A DNA stretch of 64,000 nucleotides from an uncultured Alteromonadaceae bacterium (GCA_947501935.1 CANMXU010000010.1:80637-144636), one strand, 5' to 3'; numbered from the stretch's first letter, positions 18,501-28,565 are shown. Translations and numbers: made by a program. Notes: generated by a model from the letters alone, not told the origin.

Positions 18501-19400
18501 TTAAAACTCATCCCAATATGGCTGCTCACCAAAATAATTGGCAATAAAGTCAATCAATACGCGGCAGCGCTGCGATAAAAAGCGTGTTTGTGGGTAAACA
18601 GCATAAGCGTGTAATAGCGGTAATTTATACTCAGCCATAATAGGTATTAGTTGGCCTGATGTTATTGCTTGGTGAACAATGAATGTTGGCGCAAACCCGA
18701 TTCCGTGGCCGTTAATGGCCATATCTTTTAAGAAGTCGCCGTTGTTGGCCGCAATTTTACTGTTTAACTGTAGCTTATGCGCTTTACCTTGTGGATCGCC
18801 TACTGTGATCACGTTATTGCTACCGTATTGTAAAAAGTTATGCTTGGCTAATTCCGTGATGTTTTTTGGTATTCCTGCTTTTTCTAAGTAATCAGGGCTG
18901 GCACATAATATATGATGAATAGGCATCAGGCGTTTTGCTTGTAAGCTTGAGTCTTTTAAATCGGCTATGCGAATAGCCAGTTCGTAGCCTTCTTCAATAA
19001 GGTCGATATGGCGGTCAACAAAGTCTATTTGCAAGTTTAAATCAGGATGTTTTTTGGTAAATTCGTTTATGACCGGAGTTAAATGAAGTAAACCAAACGA
19101 TAGCGGCATGGTCATTTTCAAGGTGCCTGAAAGTGAGGTTTTACTACCAAGTGTTTGCGCATTCATTTCATCAACATCGTCAATAATGGTTAATGAGCGT
19201 TGATAATAAGTTGTGCCTGCATCAGTTAAGGTCGATTTTCTGGTGGTGCGCGACAGCAATTGTGTACCTAACTTCGCCTCTAAATCACTTAAGCGTTTAC
19301 TCACCGCTGACTTGGCAATATTGAGTTGTTCTGCGGCTTTCCCTATGCCGCCAGCTTCAATAATGCGAACAAACAACGCCATATCTTCTAACTGTCCCAT
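18501..19400 (-). CDS. LysR-family regulator, divergent from doxX-pirin-GST
   Basis: The 299-aa protein has the LysR winged-helix domain (MALFVRIIEAGGIGKAAEQLNIAKSAVSKRLSDLEAKLGTQLLSRTTR) and a LysR substrate-binding domain of the DsdC/CrgA-like group. It is divergent from the DoxX-pirin-hydroquinone reductase genes across a 181-bp gap, the classic layout for a LysR regulator of adjacent targets. The inducer is unknown. The target genes suggest a quinone or oxidative signal (inference). Confidence 0.85.
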   Translation of the reverse strand: MGQLEDMALFVRIIEAGGIGKAAEQLNIAKSAVSKRLSDLEAKLGTQLLSRTTRKSTLTDAGTTYYQRSLTIIDDVDEMNAQTLGSKTSLSGTLKMTMPLSFGLLHLTPVINEFTKKHPDLNLQIDFVDRHIDLIEEGYELAIRIADLKDSSLQAKRLMPIHHILCASPDYLEKAGIPKNITELAKHNFLQYGSNNVITVGDPQGKAHKLQLNSKIAANNGDFLKDMAINGHGIGFAPTFIVHQAITSGQLIPIMAEYKLPLLHAYAVYPQTRFLSQRCRVLIDFIANYFGEQPYWDEF

Positions 19401-19581
19401 AATACTATTACGCCTATTGTTCTTATTTTGAGAATTATTATTTAAAAATATGACTGTTTATTATCTTTTGGTCAACAACTAAACTTTGCTTATTGAATTT
19501 ACTTAGCAGCAAACATAACCGTATATAACACCAAAACAAAATATAATTAACCCTATATTTGAACAATAAACGAGGCAAAAA

Positions 19582-19965
19582 ATGAATAAATTACAATTAT
19601 TAAGTGCACCATTAGGTAGAGTTTTACTAGCGATAATTTTTTTAACGTCAGGTATAAACAAAGTTTTTTCTTATGCTGGCACTCAAGGTTACATGGAAGC
19701 GATGGGCGTACCCGCGATATTATTGCCATTGGTTATTGTGGTTGAAATACTGGGTGCTTTAGCCATTATTTTAGGTTGGAAAACACATCAGGCAGCATTT
19801 TTATTAGCCGGTTTTAGTCTCGTTTCAGCGGTGTTATTTCATGCTGATTTTGCTAATCAAATGCAAATGATCATGTTCATGAAAAACATTAGCATAGCTG
19901 GCGCTTTCTTTATCTTATTTGCTCAAGGACCGGGTGCTTATGCACTGGACAATAGAGCCAAGTAA
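19582..19965 (+). CDS. DoxX-family membrane protein
   Basis: The 127-aa protein has four predicted membrane helices and the DoxX pattern: LGRVLLAIIFLTSGINK near the N-terminus, then VEILGALAIILGWKT and FHADFANQMQMIMFMKNISIAGAF. DoxX-like proteins are inner-membrane proteins linked to quinone or thiol redox stress. It is the first gene of an apparent operon with pirin (47-bp gap) and a glutathionyl-hydroquinone reductase-like gene, under the divergent LysR gene. Confidence 0.85.
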   Translation: MNKLQLLSAPLGRVLLAIIFLTSGINKVFSYAGTQGYMEAMGVPAILLPLVIVVEILGALAIILGWKTHQAAFLLAGFSLVSAVLFHADFANQMQMIMFMKNISIAGAFFILFAQGPGAYALDNRAK

Positions 19966-20012
19966 AGAATCACTTACTTAAATTTACTTAGCTAATTAAA
20001 TAGGAGCAACTG

Positions 20013-20915
20013 ATGAATACTGAACAAGTAGAAAATACTCATATTAAGGCTGAGAAGCGCAGCTTAGTTAAAGTGCTTTCTGGCATAGCAACCACAGATG
20101 GCGACGGTGTTAAATTAACCCGTATTATCGGTTCGCCAGAGCTTAATATGTTAGACCCATTTTTATTACTTGATAGCTTTGAAAGTGAGCAAGCGCAAGA
20201 TTATATTGGCGGCTTTCCTGAGCACCCACACCGAGGCTTTGAAACAGTAACCTATTTACTTAATGGTCGAATGCGTCATAAAGATAATGCCGGTCATGAA
20301 GGTGTGATTGAACCCGGCGGTGTGCAATGGATGACGGCAGGAAAAGGCATATTGCACTCTGAAATGCCCGAGCAAGAAAATGGTTTATTACAAGGTTTTC
20401 AGTTGTGGGTGAATTTACCTAAAATGGCAAAAATGACCGAGCCTAACTATCAAGAGTTTTTACCTGATGTTATGCCAATTGAGCGCCATATAAATGGGTG
20501 TGAAATTACCGTTATTGCAGGTAAAACAAACCAAGGCACCGTTGGTCCGGTGATTAACGATTATACCTATCCACTATATATGGATATTCGACTTCCGGCA
20601 GGTGATCATTTTGTGCAAAACATAACGGTTGGTCACAACGCCTTTATTTACCTTATTCAAGGTGACTTAACGGTTGAAGGGGAAACTCCTTTGCAAGATG
20701 AAAAAATTGTTGCCAAAAATCTTGGCGTATTAAGTAAAGGTCAGCAATTATCCATAGTTAATGGTGATAAACCAAGCCGCTTGTTATTAATTGCCGGTAA
20801 ACCACTTAATGAACCAGTGGCTCGTGGCGGGCCATTTGTAATGAATACTCGCGCAGAAATTATGCAGGCTTATGACGACTTTAATAATGGCTTGTTCCAC
20901 AAAGCGTCGCTTTAA
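20013..20915 (+). CDS. Pirin family protein
   Basis: The 300-aa bicupin has the pirin motif FPEHPHRGFETVTYLLNGRMRHKD followed by WMTAGKGILHSEMP, giving three His and one Glu for metal binding. Bacterial pirins may act as quercetinases or as redox sensors; which applies here is not clear. An AGGAGC ribosome-binding site precedes the ATG. The position between DoxX and a glutathionyl-hydroquinone reductase-like enzyme points to quinone or phenol handling. Confidence 0.9.
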   Translation: MNTEQVENTHIKAEKRSLVKVLSGIATTDGDGVKLTRIIGSPELNMLDPFLLLDSFESEQAQDYIGGFPEHPHRGFETVTYLLNGRMRHKDNAGHEGVIEPGGVQWMTAGKGILHSEMPEQENGLLQGFQLWVNLPKMAKMTEPNYQEFLPDVMPIERHINGCEITVIAGKTNQGTVGPVINDYTYPLYMDIRLPAGDHFVQNITVGHNAFIYLIQGDLTVEGETPLQDEKIVAKNLGVLSKGQQLSIVNGDKPSRLLLIAGKPLNEPVARGGPFVMNTRAEIMQAYDDFNNGLFHKASL

Positions 20916-20998
20916 TCGCTTAATTAAAAACATTCATTAAGTAAGCTTTGTAGTATCAACATTAACACCAAAAGAAATGAATAATAGAGGACGTTATT

Positions 20999-21952
20999 AT
21001 GGGATTATTAGTCGCAGGTAAATGGCATACCGATTGGTATGATACTAAAGAAAATGGCGGGAAATTTGTTCGTAAAGACTCCAGTTTTCGCAATTGGGTA
21101 ACCAAAAATGGCGAAGCTGGGCCAAGTGGTAACGCTGGTTTTAAAGCTGAAGCAGGTCGTTATCATTTATATCTATCACTGGCGTGTCCATGGGCACATC
21201 GCGCTTTGATTTTCCGTAGCCTTAAAGGCTTAGAAGATATGATTTCGGTATCAATTGTTAATGCTTACATGGGCGATGAAGGCTGGACCTTTACACCAGG
21301 TAATGGCGTAATCGCCGATAGCATTAATCATAAAATACGTATGCATGAAATTTATAGCTTAGCTGATGCTGATTATACCGGCCGAGTGACGGTACCAGTA
21401 TTATGGGATAAAAAAACGAATACCATTGTTAGCAATGAGTCAGCAGACATTATTCGCATGTTAAACAGTGCTTTTGATGATGTTGGCGCTAAGGCCGGCG
21501 ATTATTACCCGACAGAGCTGCGCAGTGCAATTGATGAAATAAATGAGCTGATTTATCACAACTTTAATAACGGCGTTTATCGGGTTGGCTTTGCTACTAC
21601 ACAAGCTGCTTATGAAGAAGCCTATACTGAATTATTTACGGTGTTAGAGCAACTGGAACAACGCCTTAGTAAACAAGCTTATTTAGTTGGCAGCGAGATC
21701 ACTGAAGCTGATTGGCGCTTTTTCACCACGCTGGTACGTTTTGACGCGGTTTATTTTGGCCACTTTAAATGCAATAAAAAACGTATTGCTGATTATCCGG
21801 CGCTATCGAATTATTTACGCGACTTATACCATCAGCCGGGCATTGCCAGTACCGTTGATATTGATTATATCAAAGCCCATTATTATGGCTCGCATACCAC
21901 CATCAACCCAACTGGTATTATTCCTTTAGGACCAGAGCTTAATTTCTTGTAA
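20999..21952 (+). CDS. Glutathionyl-hydroquinone reductase (Xi-class GST, YqjG/ECM4-like)
   Basis: The 317-aa protein has the Xi-class GST hallmark: a catalytic Cys in LACPWAHRALIFRSLKGLE, the VPVLWDKKTNTIVSNESADIIRMLN segment, and a C-terminal all-helical domain with EADWRFFTTLVRFDAVYFGHFKCN. These enzymes reduce glutathionyl-hydroquinones to hydroquinones with glutathione. The length matches the family. It is the third gene of the DoxX-pirin unit, 83 bp after pirin with an AGAGGA site. The gene group fits detoxification of quinones. Confidence 0.9.
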   Translation: MGLLVAGKWHTDWYDTKENGGKFVRKDSSFRNWVTKNGEAGPSGNAGFKAEAGRYHLYLSLACPWAHRALIFRSLKGLEDMISVSIVNAYMGDEGWTFTPGNGVIADSINHKIRMHEIYSLADADYTGRVTVPVLWDKKTNTIVSNESADIIRMLNSAFDDVGAKAGDYYPTELRSAIDEINELIYHNFNNGVYRVGFATTQAAYEEAYTELFTVLEQLEQRLSKQAYLVGSEITEADWRFFTTLVRFDAVYFGHFKCNKKRIADYPALSNYLRDLYHQPGIASTVDIDYIKAHYYGSHTTINPTGIIPLGPELNFL

Positions 21953-22024
21953 GGCATGAATAAGCTCCAAGAGAGCGAGGAGCAAGCATATAAGCGCGCT
22001 CAGGAGAAGTATGCTTACTCGCTA

Positions 22025-22924
22025 CTAAGCTTTAGATTTTTTATTTTCGATAAGATAATTAATTAAGGTTTTTAAGGTGGTGTTCATGAGTTTATTCGCT
22101 GGAAATACCAACGATACCGGTAAAGGCTTGAAGGCAAAGTCTGCTAATATCGGGACCAATTTTCCTGAGTCTAAATATTGCTGAATTAAAAACGTTGGTA
22201 ACTGAGCAATACCATGACCGTCAGCAGAGAATTTTGCGGTTACATCACCATCGTTCGCTTCAATAAAAGGCTTGACCGAAACTTGCTGATCGCGTGAATT
22301 TTCTACATAACGCCATCGACCCGGCTGACGATTTGAACTGTCTAAAATGCACTGGTGGTTCACCAAGTCTTTTGGGTGATTGGGTAAACCAAAACGAGCA
22401 ATATATTCTGGACTCGCGACAAAGTGCACTTTTATTGACGAGTAACGCCGCGCAACAAGACTTGAGTCGGGTAGTTCTCCCACGCGCACACTTAAGTCGA
22501 CACCTTCTTCCACCATGTTGACAAAGCGATTAACGAACATCCATGAGATATTCACTTGAGGATATTGTTTAATAAAGTCGCTGGTGCTTTGCAATATGCC
22601 TAACTGTGATGAGCCTAGCGGCGCTGAAATACGAATATGGCCGGCAATTCTTTGCTGCCGTTCATTGGCAATATCTTCAAGATCATCAATACGACTAAGA
22701 ATGTCTTTAAAGCGCTCAACGTAATATGTGCCTTCCACAGTTAAATGCATCGCGCGCGTGGTTCGATATAACAGCTGAGCAGCAAAGTGCGTTTCTAAGT
22801 CGACCACTTGTTTACTGACTGCAGAAGTTACGATATTCAATTCCCTCGCCGCGCCACTAAAGCTTTCTTTTTCAGTAACCAACAGAAAAGTTCGCATCGC
22901 TCTTAATAAATCTATTTTTCTCAT
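22025..22924 (-). CDS. LysR-family regulator, divergent from a short-chain dehydrogenase
   Basis: The 299-aa protein has an N-terminal LysR helix-turn-helix (RTFLLVTEKESFSGAARELNIVTSAVSKQVVDLETHFAAQLLYRTTR) and a CrgA-type effector domain. It lies back to back with the short-chain dehydrogenase gene across 96 bp, so it probably controls that gene. It is a paralogue of the regulator at 18501 but clearly diverged from it. The inducer is unknown. Confidence 0.85.
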   Translation of the reverse strand: MRKIDLLRAMRTFLLVTEKESFSGAARELNIVTSAVSKQVVDLETHFAAQLLYRTTRAMHLTVEGTYYVERFKDILSRIDDLEDIANERQQRIAGHIRISAPLGSSQLGILQSTSDFIKQYPQVNISWMFVNRFVNMVEEGVDLSVRVGELPDSSLVARRYSSIKVHFVASPEYIARFGLPNHPKDLVNHQCILDSSNRQPGRWRYVENSRDQQVSVKPFIEANDGDVTAKFSADGHGIAQLPTFLIQQYLDSGKLVPILADFAFKPLPVSLVFPANKLMNTTLKTLINYLIENKKSKA

Positions 22925-23020
22925 ATTGTGAATAATCTTTTCAATTTATCGCTGTTTATCATATTTAAGTGGGTAATTATACTTATTGCAACTTAAACAA
23001 AAACACAATTTGGAAAAAAC

Positions 23021-23620
23021 ATGAAAATATTATTAATCGGCGCATCAGGTACTATTGGTCAGGCAGTTGCACAAGCATTCTCTGGCGAGCATCAAGTGAT
23101 TAAAGCCAATTTCTCAGGCGGTGATGTTAAAGTTGATTTAGGTAACAGTGACTCAATTCAAGCGATGTTTGCTGAAGTTGGTCAAGTCGATGCGGTAATT
23201 TCTACGGCTGGTTTAGCAAGCTTTGCACCATTAGAGCTATTAAGTGATGCAAACTATCAATTGGCACTGCAAAATAAATTAATGGGACAAATTAATTTAT
23301 TACGTTTTGGGCAGGCTTTTGTCAAAGAAGGCGGTTCAATTACCTTAACCTCAGGTATTTTATCGCGTCAACCTATGCCGGGCAGTGCCGCGATAAGTAT
23401 GGCCAATGGTGCATTAGAAAGCTTTGTAAAAGCGGCCGCGTTGGAATTAGATAATGTGCGATTGAATGTGGTTGCCCCCGCCTTTGTTAAAGAAACGATG
23501 GAGATGATGGGCATGGACAGCAGACATGGTTTATCAGCTGCTGATACCGCTAAAGCTTATGTTGCTGCGGTAACTGGTACTATGCATGGCGAAACCTTAG
23601 ATGCACCTGATTATTCATAA
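23021..23620 (+). CDS. Short-chain dehydrogenase/reductase lacking the usual catalytic Tyr
   Basis: The 199-aa protein has a Rossmann nucleotide site (LLIGASGTIGQAVA) and the SDR strand VDAVISTAGLASFAPL. At the place of the usual YxxxK motif the sequence reads AAISMANGALESFVKAAALEL, so the catalytic Tyr is not evident. This is typical of the short Lin1944-like SDR group. It may still bind NAD(P)H, but classical oxidoreductase chemistry is doubtful. It is divergent from a LysR gene and ends at a strong terminator. Confidence 0.75.
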   Translation: MKILLIGASGTIGQAVAQAFSGEHQVIKANFSGGDVKVDLGNSDSIQAMFAEVGQVDAVISTAGLASFAPLELLSDANYQLALQNKLMGQINLLRFGQAFVKEGGSITLTSGILSRQPMPGSAAISMANGALESFVKAAALELDNVRLNVVAPAFVKETMEMMGMDSRHGLSAADTAKAYVAAVTGTMHGETLDAPDYS

Positions 23621-23650
23621 CCGCCTATTTAAAACCGTTTAGTTGCGTCG

Positions 23651-23690
23651 TTACATTGCTGTTATTGAAATATCAGCAATGTAACCTTTT
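23651..23690 (+). terminator. Rho-independent terminator after the SDR gene
   Basis: A perfect 11-bp stem TTACATTGCTG (23651-23661) with CAGCAATGTAA (23674-23684) is followed by CCTTTTT. The rest of the 480-bp gap up to 24103 shows no gene and holds the palindromic repeat at 24044. Confidence 0.85.
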
Positions 23691-24043
23691 TAGTTTATGG
23701 TGCGTTCTGTTTGGTCTATTGTTATGTTTAAACCCATCTAAAGAAGAACTTCTGCAAGGATAACGTTTAAATGGCTTAATAGTTAAACTAAGTGTTTACT
23801 TTGTAATCATATAGCGCTAGTATGCGCGAGTTATTTATTCTCCTCTCGTTTATTTAACTGTTCATCTGTTACTTTCTAAGTAGATGAACCGTGTTATGTC
23901 TTTCCCTTTCACAGTCAGTCATCACCAAAAAAAACTAAGCTTAATTGTTGTCTGATATTCGAGTATTTAACTCGAGTACTTTGTTAGTTATTATTTTCTA
24001 AATTGCTCAAACAATAATATAGCTTTCTTATGTGTGCGTTATT

Positions 24044-24079
24044 ATACCAATCTGGATAATTAATTGATCAACTTGGTAT
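24044..24079. repeat. 36-bp imperfect palindrome with ATACCAA / TTGGTAT ends
   Basis: The sequence starts ATACCAAT, has AATTAATT in the centre and ends CTTGGTAT; outer and central parts are self-complementary. Similar ATACCAA...TTGGTAT palindromes are common intergenic repeats in Alteromonadales and Shewanella (recollection, not searched). It lies just upstream of the small gene at 24103. A single copy is clear in this window. Confidence 0.55.
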
Positions 24080-24102
24080 TTCGCAAATTTAAAGAGTGTA
24101 TT

Positions 24103-24270
24103 ATGTCTTATACCAATAATGGGTTGGAGCTTTCAATAAGTTCACCCGTACAATCTATATCTGTGAACAAACTTAATATTGTTGTAACAGATAAAAAAGG
24201 CTCACAGTTAATTAAATTTAACAATGTGAACCAACGTAAATGTTTTTTAGCTTGGATCTACCAAGTATAA
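24103..24270 (+). CDS. Small hypothetical protein (55 aa)
   Basis: The frame from ATG at 24103 encodes 55 residues (MSYTNNGLEL..., ending CFLAWIYQV). No family is recognised. The ATG is preferred over a TTG at 24064 because AAAGAG lies just upstream of it and the TTG lies inside a palindromic repeat. A strong terminator follows at 24317, which supports a real transcript. No signal peptide or membrane segment is seen. Confidence 0.45.
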   Translation: MSYTNNGLELSISSPVQSISVNKLNIVVTDKKGSQLIKFNNVNQRKCFLAWIYQV

Positions 24271-24316
24271 TTAACGCTTTAATGTTTTGATGAATATATC
24301 AAAGTATTAAAACGAG

Positions 24317-24350
24317 AAAGGCTGCCAGATTAAATCGGGCAGCCTTTTTT
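24317..24350. terminator. Terminator between convergent genes (24103 gene and serA)
   Basis: AAAGGCTGCC (24317-24326) pairs with GGGCAGCCTTT (24337-24347, near-perfect) and is followed by T residues. On the minus strand the A-run is shorter, so it serves the plus-strand gene best. Confidence 0.8.
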
Positions 24351-24394
24351 ATTACTTGCTTTGTTTACTTCATTTCTTGAAGCTTTAAGCTAAA

Positions 24395-25564
24395 TTACAC
24401 ACTTCTTACATGAAATACATGTTCAACGTTTGAAAGCTGCTCTAATAAGTTCGCAGTTGGTTCTTGTTCAATATCTAAAATAGTGTAGGCGATTTCATCA
24501 CGACTTTTATTGACCATATCAAGTACGTTAATGTTTAAGTCGGCTAATAAGTTTAATACTGTGCCTAATACTTTTGGTACGTTATCGTTAGCAAAAGTTA
24601 CCCGATAACCTGTGGTCCGTTCCATTGATACTGCAGGGAAATTCACTGAATTAATAATGTTGCCGTTATCAAGAAAGTCGACTAATTGATTAGCCCCCAT
24701 TACCGCACAGTTTTCTTCTGCTTCTACAGTACTTGCGCCTAAATGAGGAAATAAGATCGCTTTTTCATGAGCAATAAGAGCTTCACTTGGAAAGTCAGCA
24801 ATATAACGGGTAAGCTTGCCAGAGTCTAAAGCGGCAATAACCGCGCTTTCTTCGACTAATTCGCCGCGCGCTAAGTTGATCAGTTGCGCACCGTCTTTAA
24901 TGGCTGAAAACGCTTCTTCATTCATAAAGCCTAAGGTTGCAGGAACAACAGGCACGTGCAAGGTAACAAAGTCAGAACGCGCTAATAATGAATTAAGGTT
25001 TGCTGCGCGAGTAACGCTTGACGATAACTGCCATGCCGCTTCAACACTGAGCTTGGGATCATAACCAATAACTTTCATGCCTAAGCTTAAAGCAAGGTTG
25101 GCTATTTTAGCGCCAATAGCACCTAAACCAACCACGCCTAAGGTTTTACCTTCTAGCTCGCTGCCGCCGTATTGCTTCTTACCTGCTTCTACTTTTTTGT
25201 GAAGGGCTGTTGGGTCGGTTTCGTTAGCTAATGAATCAACATAGTTCATGCTTTGAGTAATACCGCGTGAGCCTAATAATAAGCTCGCTAATACTAATTC
25301 TTTAACCGCATTGGCGTTAGCGCCTGGGGTATTAAATACTACAATACCTTGTGGCGTGTAGTCGCTTACCGGAATGTTATTAACACCTGCGCCTGCTCGC
25401 GCTATAGCTAATACTGAACTTGGTAGCGCTTCGGTATGCAATTTATGACTACGCAATAAAATAGCGTCGGGGTTTTCACAAGCTGGAGATACTTCATAGT
25501 TATTTGCTGGGAATTTGTCTAAACCTTTTGCGGCAATGTTGTTATAAGTTCTAATTTTTTTCAT
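24395..25564 (-). CDS. serA: D-3-phosphoglycerate dehydrogenase, short type with ACT domain
   Basis: The 389-aa protein has a D-2-hydroxyacid dehydrogenase fold: NAD site GVVGLGAIGAKIANLA, the Arg in LINLARGELV, and the catalytic His in ILFPHLGAST. A C-terminal ACT domain (about residues 315-389) is suited to serine feedback. It oxidises 3-phosphoglycerate, the first step of serine synthesis. The N-terminus (KIRTYNNIAAKGL) and length differ from the 410-aa E. coli SerA and match the form usually found next to this type of serC. It lies downstream of serC in the same direction, but a terminator separates them. Confidence 0.9.
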   Translation of the reverse strand: MKKIRTYNNIAAKGLDKFPANNYEVSPACENPDAILLRSHKLHTEALPSSVLAIARAGAGVNNIPVSDYTPQGIVVFNTPGANANAVKELVLASLLLGSRGITQSMNYVDSLANETDPTALHKKVEAGKKQYGGSELEGKTLGVVGLGAIGAKIANLALSLGMKVIGYDPKLSVEAAWQLSSSVTRAANLNSLLARSDFVTLHVPVVPATLGFMNEEAFSAIKDGAQLINLARGELVEESAVIAALDSGKLTRYIADFPSEALIAHEKAILFPHLGASTVEAEENCAVMGANQLVDFLDNGNIINSVNFPAVSMERTTGYRVTFANDNVPKVLGTVLNLLADLNINVLDMVNKSRDEIAYTILDIEQEPTANLLEQLSNVEHVFHVRSV

Positions 25565-25671
25565 AAGTTGCTCGTTGTTATAATTATGTTTGTTTTAAGG
25601 TAATTATTATTAGTACTGTTATTTTGTATTTTGTATTGCTGTTGCCAGCTTATTATTTTTATATGAACAAT

Positions 25672-25708
25672 AAAAAAAACGGGTCATTACAATCAGCAAT
25701 CACCCGTT
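25672..25708 (-). terminator. Rho-independent terminator after serC
   Basis: On the minus strand AACGGGT (25708-25702) pairs with ACCCGTT (25684-25678) and is followed by eight T residues. It lies immediately after the serC stop codon and before serA, so the two genes are probably separate transcripts or linked by partial read-through. Confidence 0.85.
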
Positions 25709-25714
25709 ATGCTT

Positions 25715-26830
25715 TTAAGCTGTAGCTTGTTCGTAAGCCCATGTTAACCATGGCAGTAGGGCGACCACATCGGCTTTTTCAACCGTGGCACCACACCAAA
25801 TACGTAAACCTGACGGCGCATCTTTATAAGCGCCAATATCAAAGGCAACTTCTTCATCAGCAAGTAATTTGATCATGGTTTTAATTTGTTCATCGCTGGC
25901 TTTTAGCTGGAAACAAACACTGGTGTTTGAACATATTTCAGGGCTTTGCGCTAAAAAGTCGATCCAATCATTTGCTGCAACGTATTCTGCTAAAGCTTGT
26001 AAGTTGCCTTGGCTTTTCTCAATTGCTGCTGGTAAGCCGCCAATGCACTCGATCCAAGCGAGTGCGTCTAAGTAATCTTCAACACATAACAGCGATGGGG
26101 TATTAATTGTGGCGCCTTTGAAGATGCCGTCAATTAATTTACCTTTGTTAGTTAAACGGAACACCTTAGGTAGTGGCCAAGCTGGAGTGTAAGACTCTAA
26201 GCGTTCTACAGCTCTAGGGCTTAAAATTAACATGCCATGGGCACCTTCACCGCCAAGCACTTTTTGCCAACTAAAAGTGGCAACATCAATTTTTTTCCAG
26301 TCAATATCCATGGCAAAAACTGCACTGGTGGCATCACAAATTGTTAGGCCAGTACGTTCATCACTTATCCAGTCAGCATTTTCTACTTTTACCCCTGAGG
26401 TGGTGCCGTTCCAAGTGAAAATAATGTCGTGATCTGGGTTCGCTTGAGAAAAGTCAGGTAATTGACCATATTCACCAACAAACGAACGTGCGTCTTCAAG
26501 CTTTAATTGTTTCGCGACATCTGACGCCCAACCTGAGCCAAAAGACTCCCATGCAAAAACATCAACAGGACGTTGACCTAATAATGACCACATCGCCATT
26601 TCCATCGCACCAGTATCAGAACCCGGTACTATGCCGACTTTGTAACCTTCGGGTAAATTTAATAAACGAGCAGTTTCATCAATGGCAGTTTTTAAACGTG
26701 ATTTACCAATGCTACTACGGTGAGAGCGACCTAGGCTGTCGGTATTTAATGAAGAAAGATCATAGCCGGGGCGTTTAGTACAAGGGCCTGAAGAAAAATT
26801 AGGATTTTGCGGTTTAACGTTAGGTTTCAT
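25715..26830 (-). CDS. serC: Phosphoserine transaminase, alternative type
   Basis: The 371-aa class-V aminotransferase begins [20 protein letters not shown] and has the PLP lysine in [17 protein letters not shown]. The sequence fits the alternative phosphoserine transaminase family (about 370-390 aa, seen in alphaproteobacteria and some archaea) rather than the 360-aa E. coli SerC. It converts 3-phosphohydroxypyruvate plus glutamate to phosphoserine. It lies upstream of serA, and together they form the first two steps of serine synthesis. Confidence 0.9.
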   Translation of the reverse strand: MKPNVKPQNPNFSSGPCTKRPGYDLSSLNTDSLGRSHRSSIGKSRLKTAIDETARLLNLPEGYKVGIVPGSDTGAMEMAMWSLLGQRPVDVFAWESFGSGWASDVAKQLKLEDARSFVGEYGQLPDFSQANPDHDIIFTWNGTTSGVKVENADWISDERTGLTICDATSAVFAMDIDWKKIDVATFSWQKVLGGEGAHGMLILSPRAVERLESYTPAWPLPKVFRLTNKGKLIDGIFKGATINTPSLLCVEDYLDALAWIECIGGLPAAIEKSQGNLQALAEYVAANDWIDFLAQSPEICSNTSVCFQLKASDEQIKTMIKLLADEEVAFDIGAYKDAPSGLRIWCGATVEKADVVALLPWLTWAYEQATA

Positions 26831-27055
26831 TAATGTTCCTTGTTGGGTCGCTAATAAGTTGACCCTTTAAAAAAAGTAGCTGGTAAAAGTGCTAAAGTGT
26901 AAATATTCTGTGCCAAATAGTGCCTTAAATTTGAGCTGTGCTCAATAGCGATTACCGAACAAATCACGGTTAATGTAAATTAACTGAGTGATGGTTAATT
27001 AAACGTAAACTCTTAAAAGCACAATTGCGGCTGACAAAGCAAGGAAGTAGGGAAT

Positions 27056-28531
27056 ATGGCGAAATATTTATTATCGATTGATCAAGGAACAACTAGCTCT
27101 CGGGCGATATTGTTTACTGAAGCAGGCCAGTTGCATGCCAGTGCTCAACAAGAGTTTGCACAGCATTTTCCACAAGACGGCTGGGTTGAACATAATCCTG
27201 ATGATATTTGGCAATCGGTCTTAAAAACTTGCCAACGGGTGCTTAAAGAAAGTGACATAGCTGCCACTGATGTTGCGGCAATAGGTATTACCAACCAACG
27301 CGAAACGACTATAGTGTGGGACAAAACCACCGGAAAGCCGATTTATAATGCCATTGTTTGGCAAGATCGACGCACGGCAGAATATTGTAGCGCACTTGCT
27401 GATAACGACAAAAAATTGGTTAGCGATAAAACTGGTTTATTGGTTGATGCATATTTTTCGGCAAGCAAAATTGCTTGGTTACTTGCTAACGTTGATGGCG
27501 CAAGAGCCAAAGCTGAGCAAGGGCAATTACTTTTTGGCACTGTTGATAGTTACCTTATTTGGCAATTAACTGGCGGGCGAGAGCACCGCACTGATGCCAC
27601 TAATGCTTCTCGGACCCTGTTATTTAATATTCATCAGCAATACTGGGATGACGAATTATTAACGCTTTTTAATATTCCTAAAGCGATGTTACCTGAGGTG
27701 ATGGACTGTTCCGCCGAGTTTGGCAAATGTAAGCCAGAATTTTTTGGTCGCGATATTCCTATTTTGGCGGTAGCGGGGGATCAACAAGCAGCGCTTATCG
27801 GTCAAGCCTGTTTTGACAAAGGCATGGCTAAATGTACTTATGGTACCGGTGCATTTTTAATGCTTAATACCGGTGAGCAAGCTTTAAGTTCGCAGCATAA
27901 GCTATTAACCACCATAGCTTATCGTTTAAATGGCCAAGTAAGCTATGCGATAGAAGGCAGTATTTTTATGGCTGGAGCAACCATACAATGGCTACGTGAT
28001 GGCTTAAAGCTTATAAATGATGCGAGTGAAAGTGAAGCTTTGGCGAAAAAAGCGGGGCTAGATCATGGCGTATTTTTAGTACCCGCATTTACTGGCTTAG
28101 GCGCGCCATATTGGGACGCTGATGCCCGTGGCGCTATTCTTGGATTAACACGTGATTCAGGCATTAATGAAATTATTAGCGCCGCTTTGCAGTCAGTGGT
28201 TTATCAAAGTAAAGACTTGCAAAACGCGATGGAATTAGACGGCTTAAAGCCGCAAGTATTAAGAGTTGATGGCGGTATGGTTGCCAACAATTGGTTATTA
28301 ACTTTATTGGCTGATGTGTTAAATATTAGTGTGCAACGACCAGTCGTTGTTGAAACTACAGCGTTGGGCGTAGCTTATTTAGCCGGCTTGCAAGCGGGTA
28401 TTTTTACTTCCACCGAACAAATTGCTCAGTTGTGGCAGTGTCAGCACAAGTTTGTTGGAAAAATGCCAAGCCAAGAACGTCAGGCTTTATATAATAAATG
28501 GTTAGCGGCTGTTGCAAAAGTTCAAGCTTAG
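27056..28531 (+). CDS. glpK: Glycerol kinase
   Basis: The 491-aa FGGY-family kinase has the N-terminal ATP site [17 protein letters not shown], the glycerol-contact region [14 protein letters not shown] and [10 protein letters not shown], and the [20 protein letters not shown] and [14 protein letters not shown] signatures. It phosphorylates glycerol to sn-glycerol-3-phosphate. No glpF or glpD is adjacent, so it stands alone here. An AAGGAAG site precedes the ATG. A tandem repeat and a terminator follow. Confidence 0.95.
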   Translation: MAKYLLSIDQGTTSSRAILFTEAGQLHASAQQEFAQHFPQDGWVEHNPDDIWQSVLKTCQRVLKESDIAATDVAAIGITNQRETTIVWDKTTGKPIYNAIVWQDRRTAEYCSALADNDKKLVSDKTGLLVDAYFSASKIAWLLANVDGARAKAEQGQLLFGTVDSYLIWQLTGGREHRTDATNASRTLLFNIHQQYWDDELLTLFNIPKAMLPEVMDCSAEFGKCKPEFFGRDIPILAVAGDQQAALIGQACFDKGMAKCTYGTGAFLMLNTGEQALSSQHKLLTTIAYRLNGQVSYAIEGSIFMAGATIQWLRDGLKLINDASESEALAKKAGLDHGVFLVPAFTGLGAPYWDADARGAILGLTRDSGINEIISAALQSVVYQSKDLQNAMELDGLKPQVLRVDGGMVANNWLLTLLADVLNISVQRPVVVETTALGVAYLAGLQAGIFTSTEQIAQLWQCQHKFVGKMPSQERQALYNKWLAAVAKVQA

Positions 28532-28565
28532 CGCTTTGTTTCATGTTAAACAGAAAATAGTAAAG

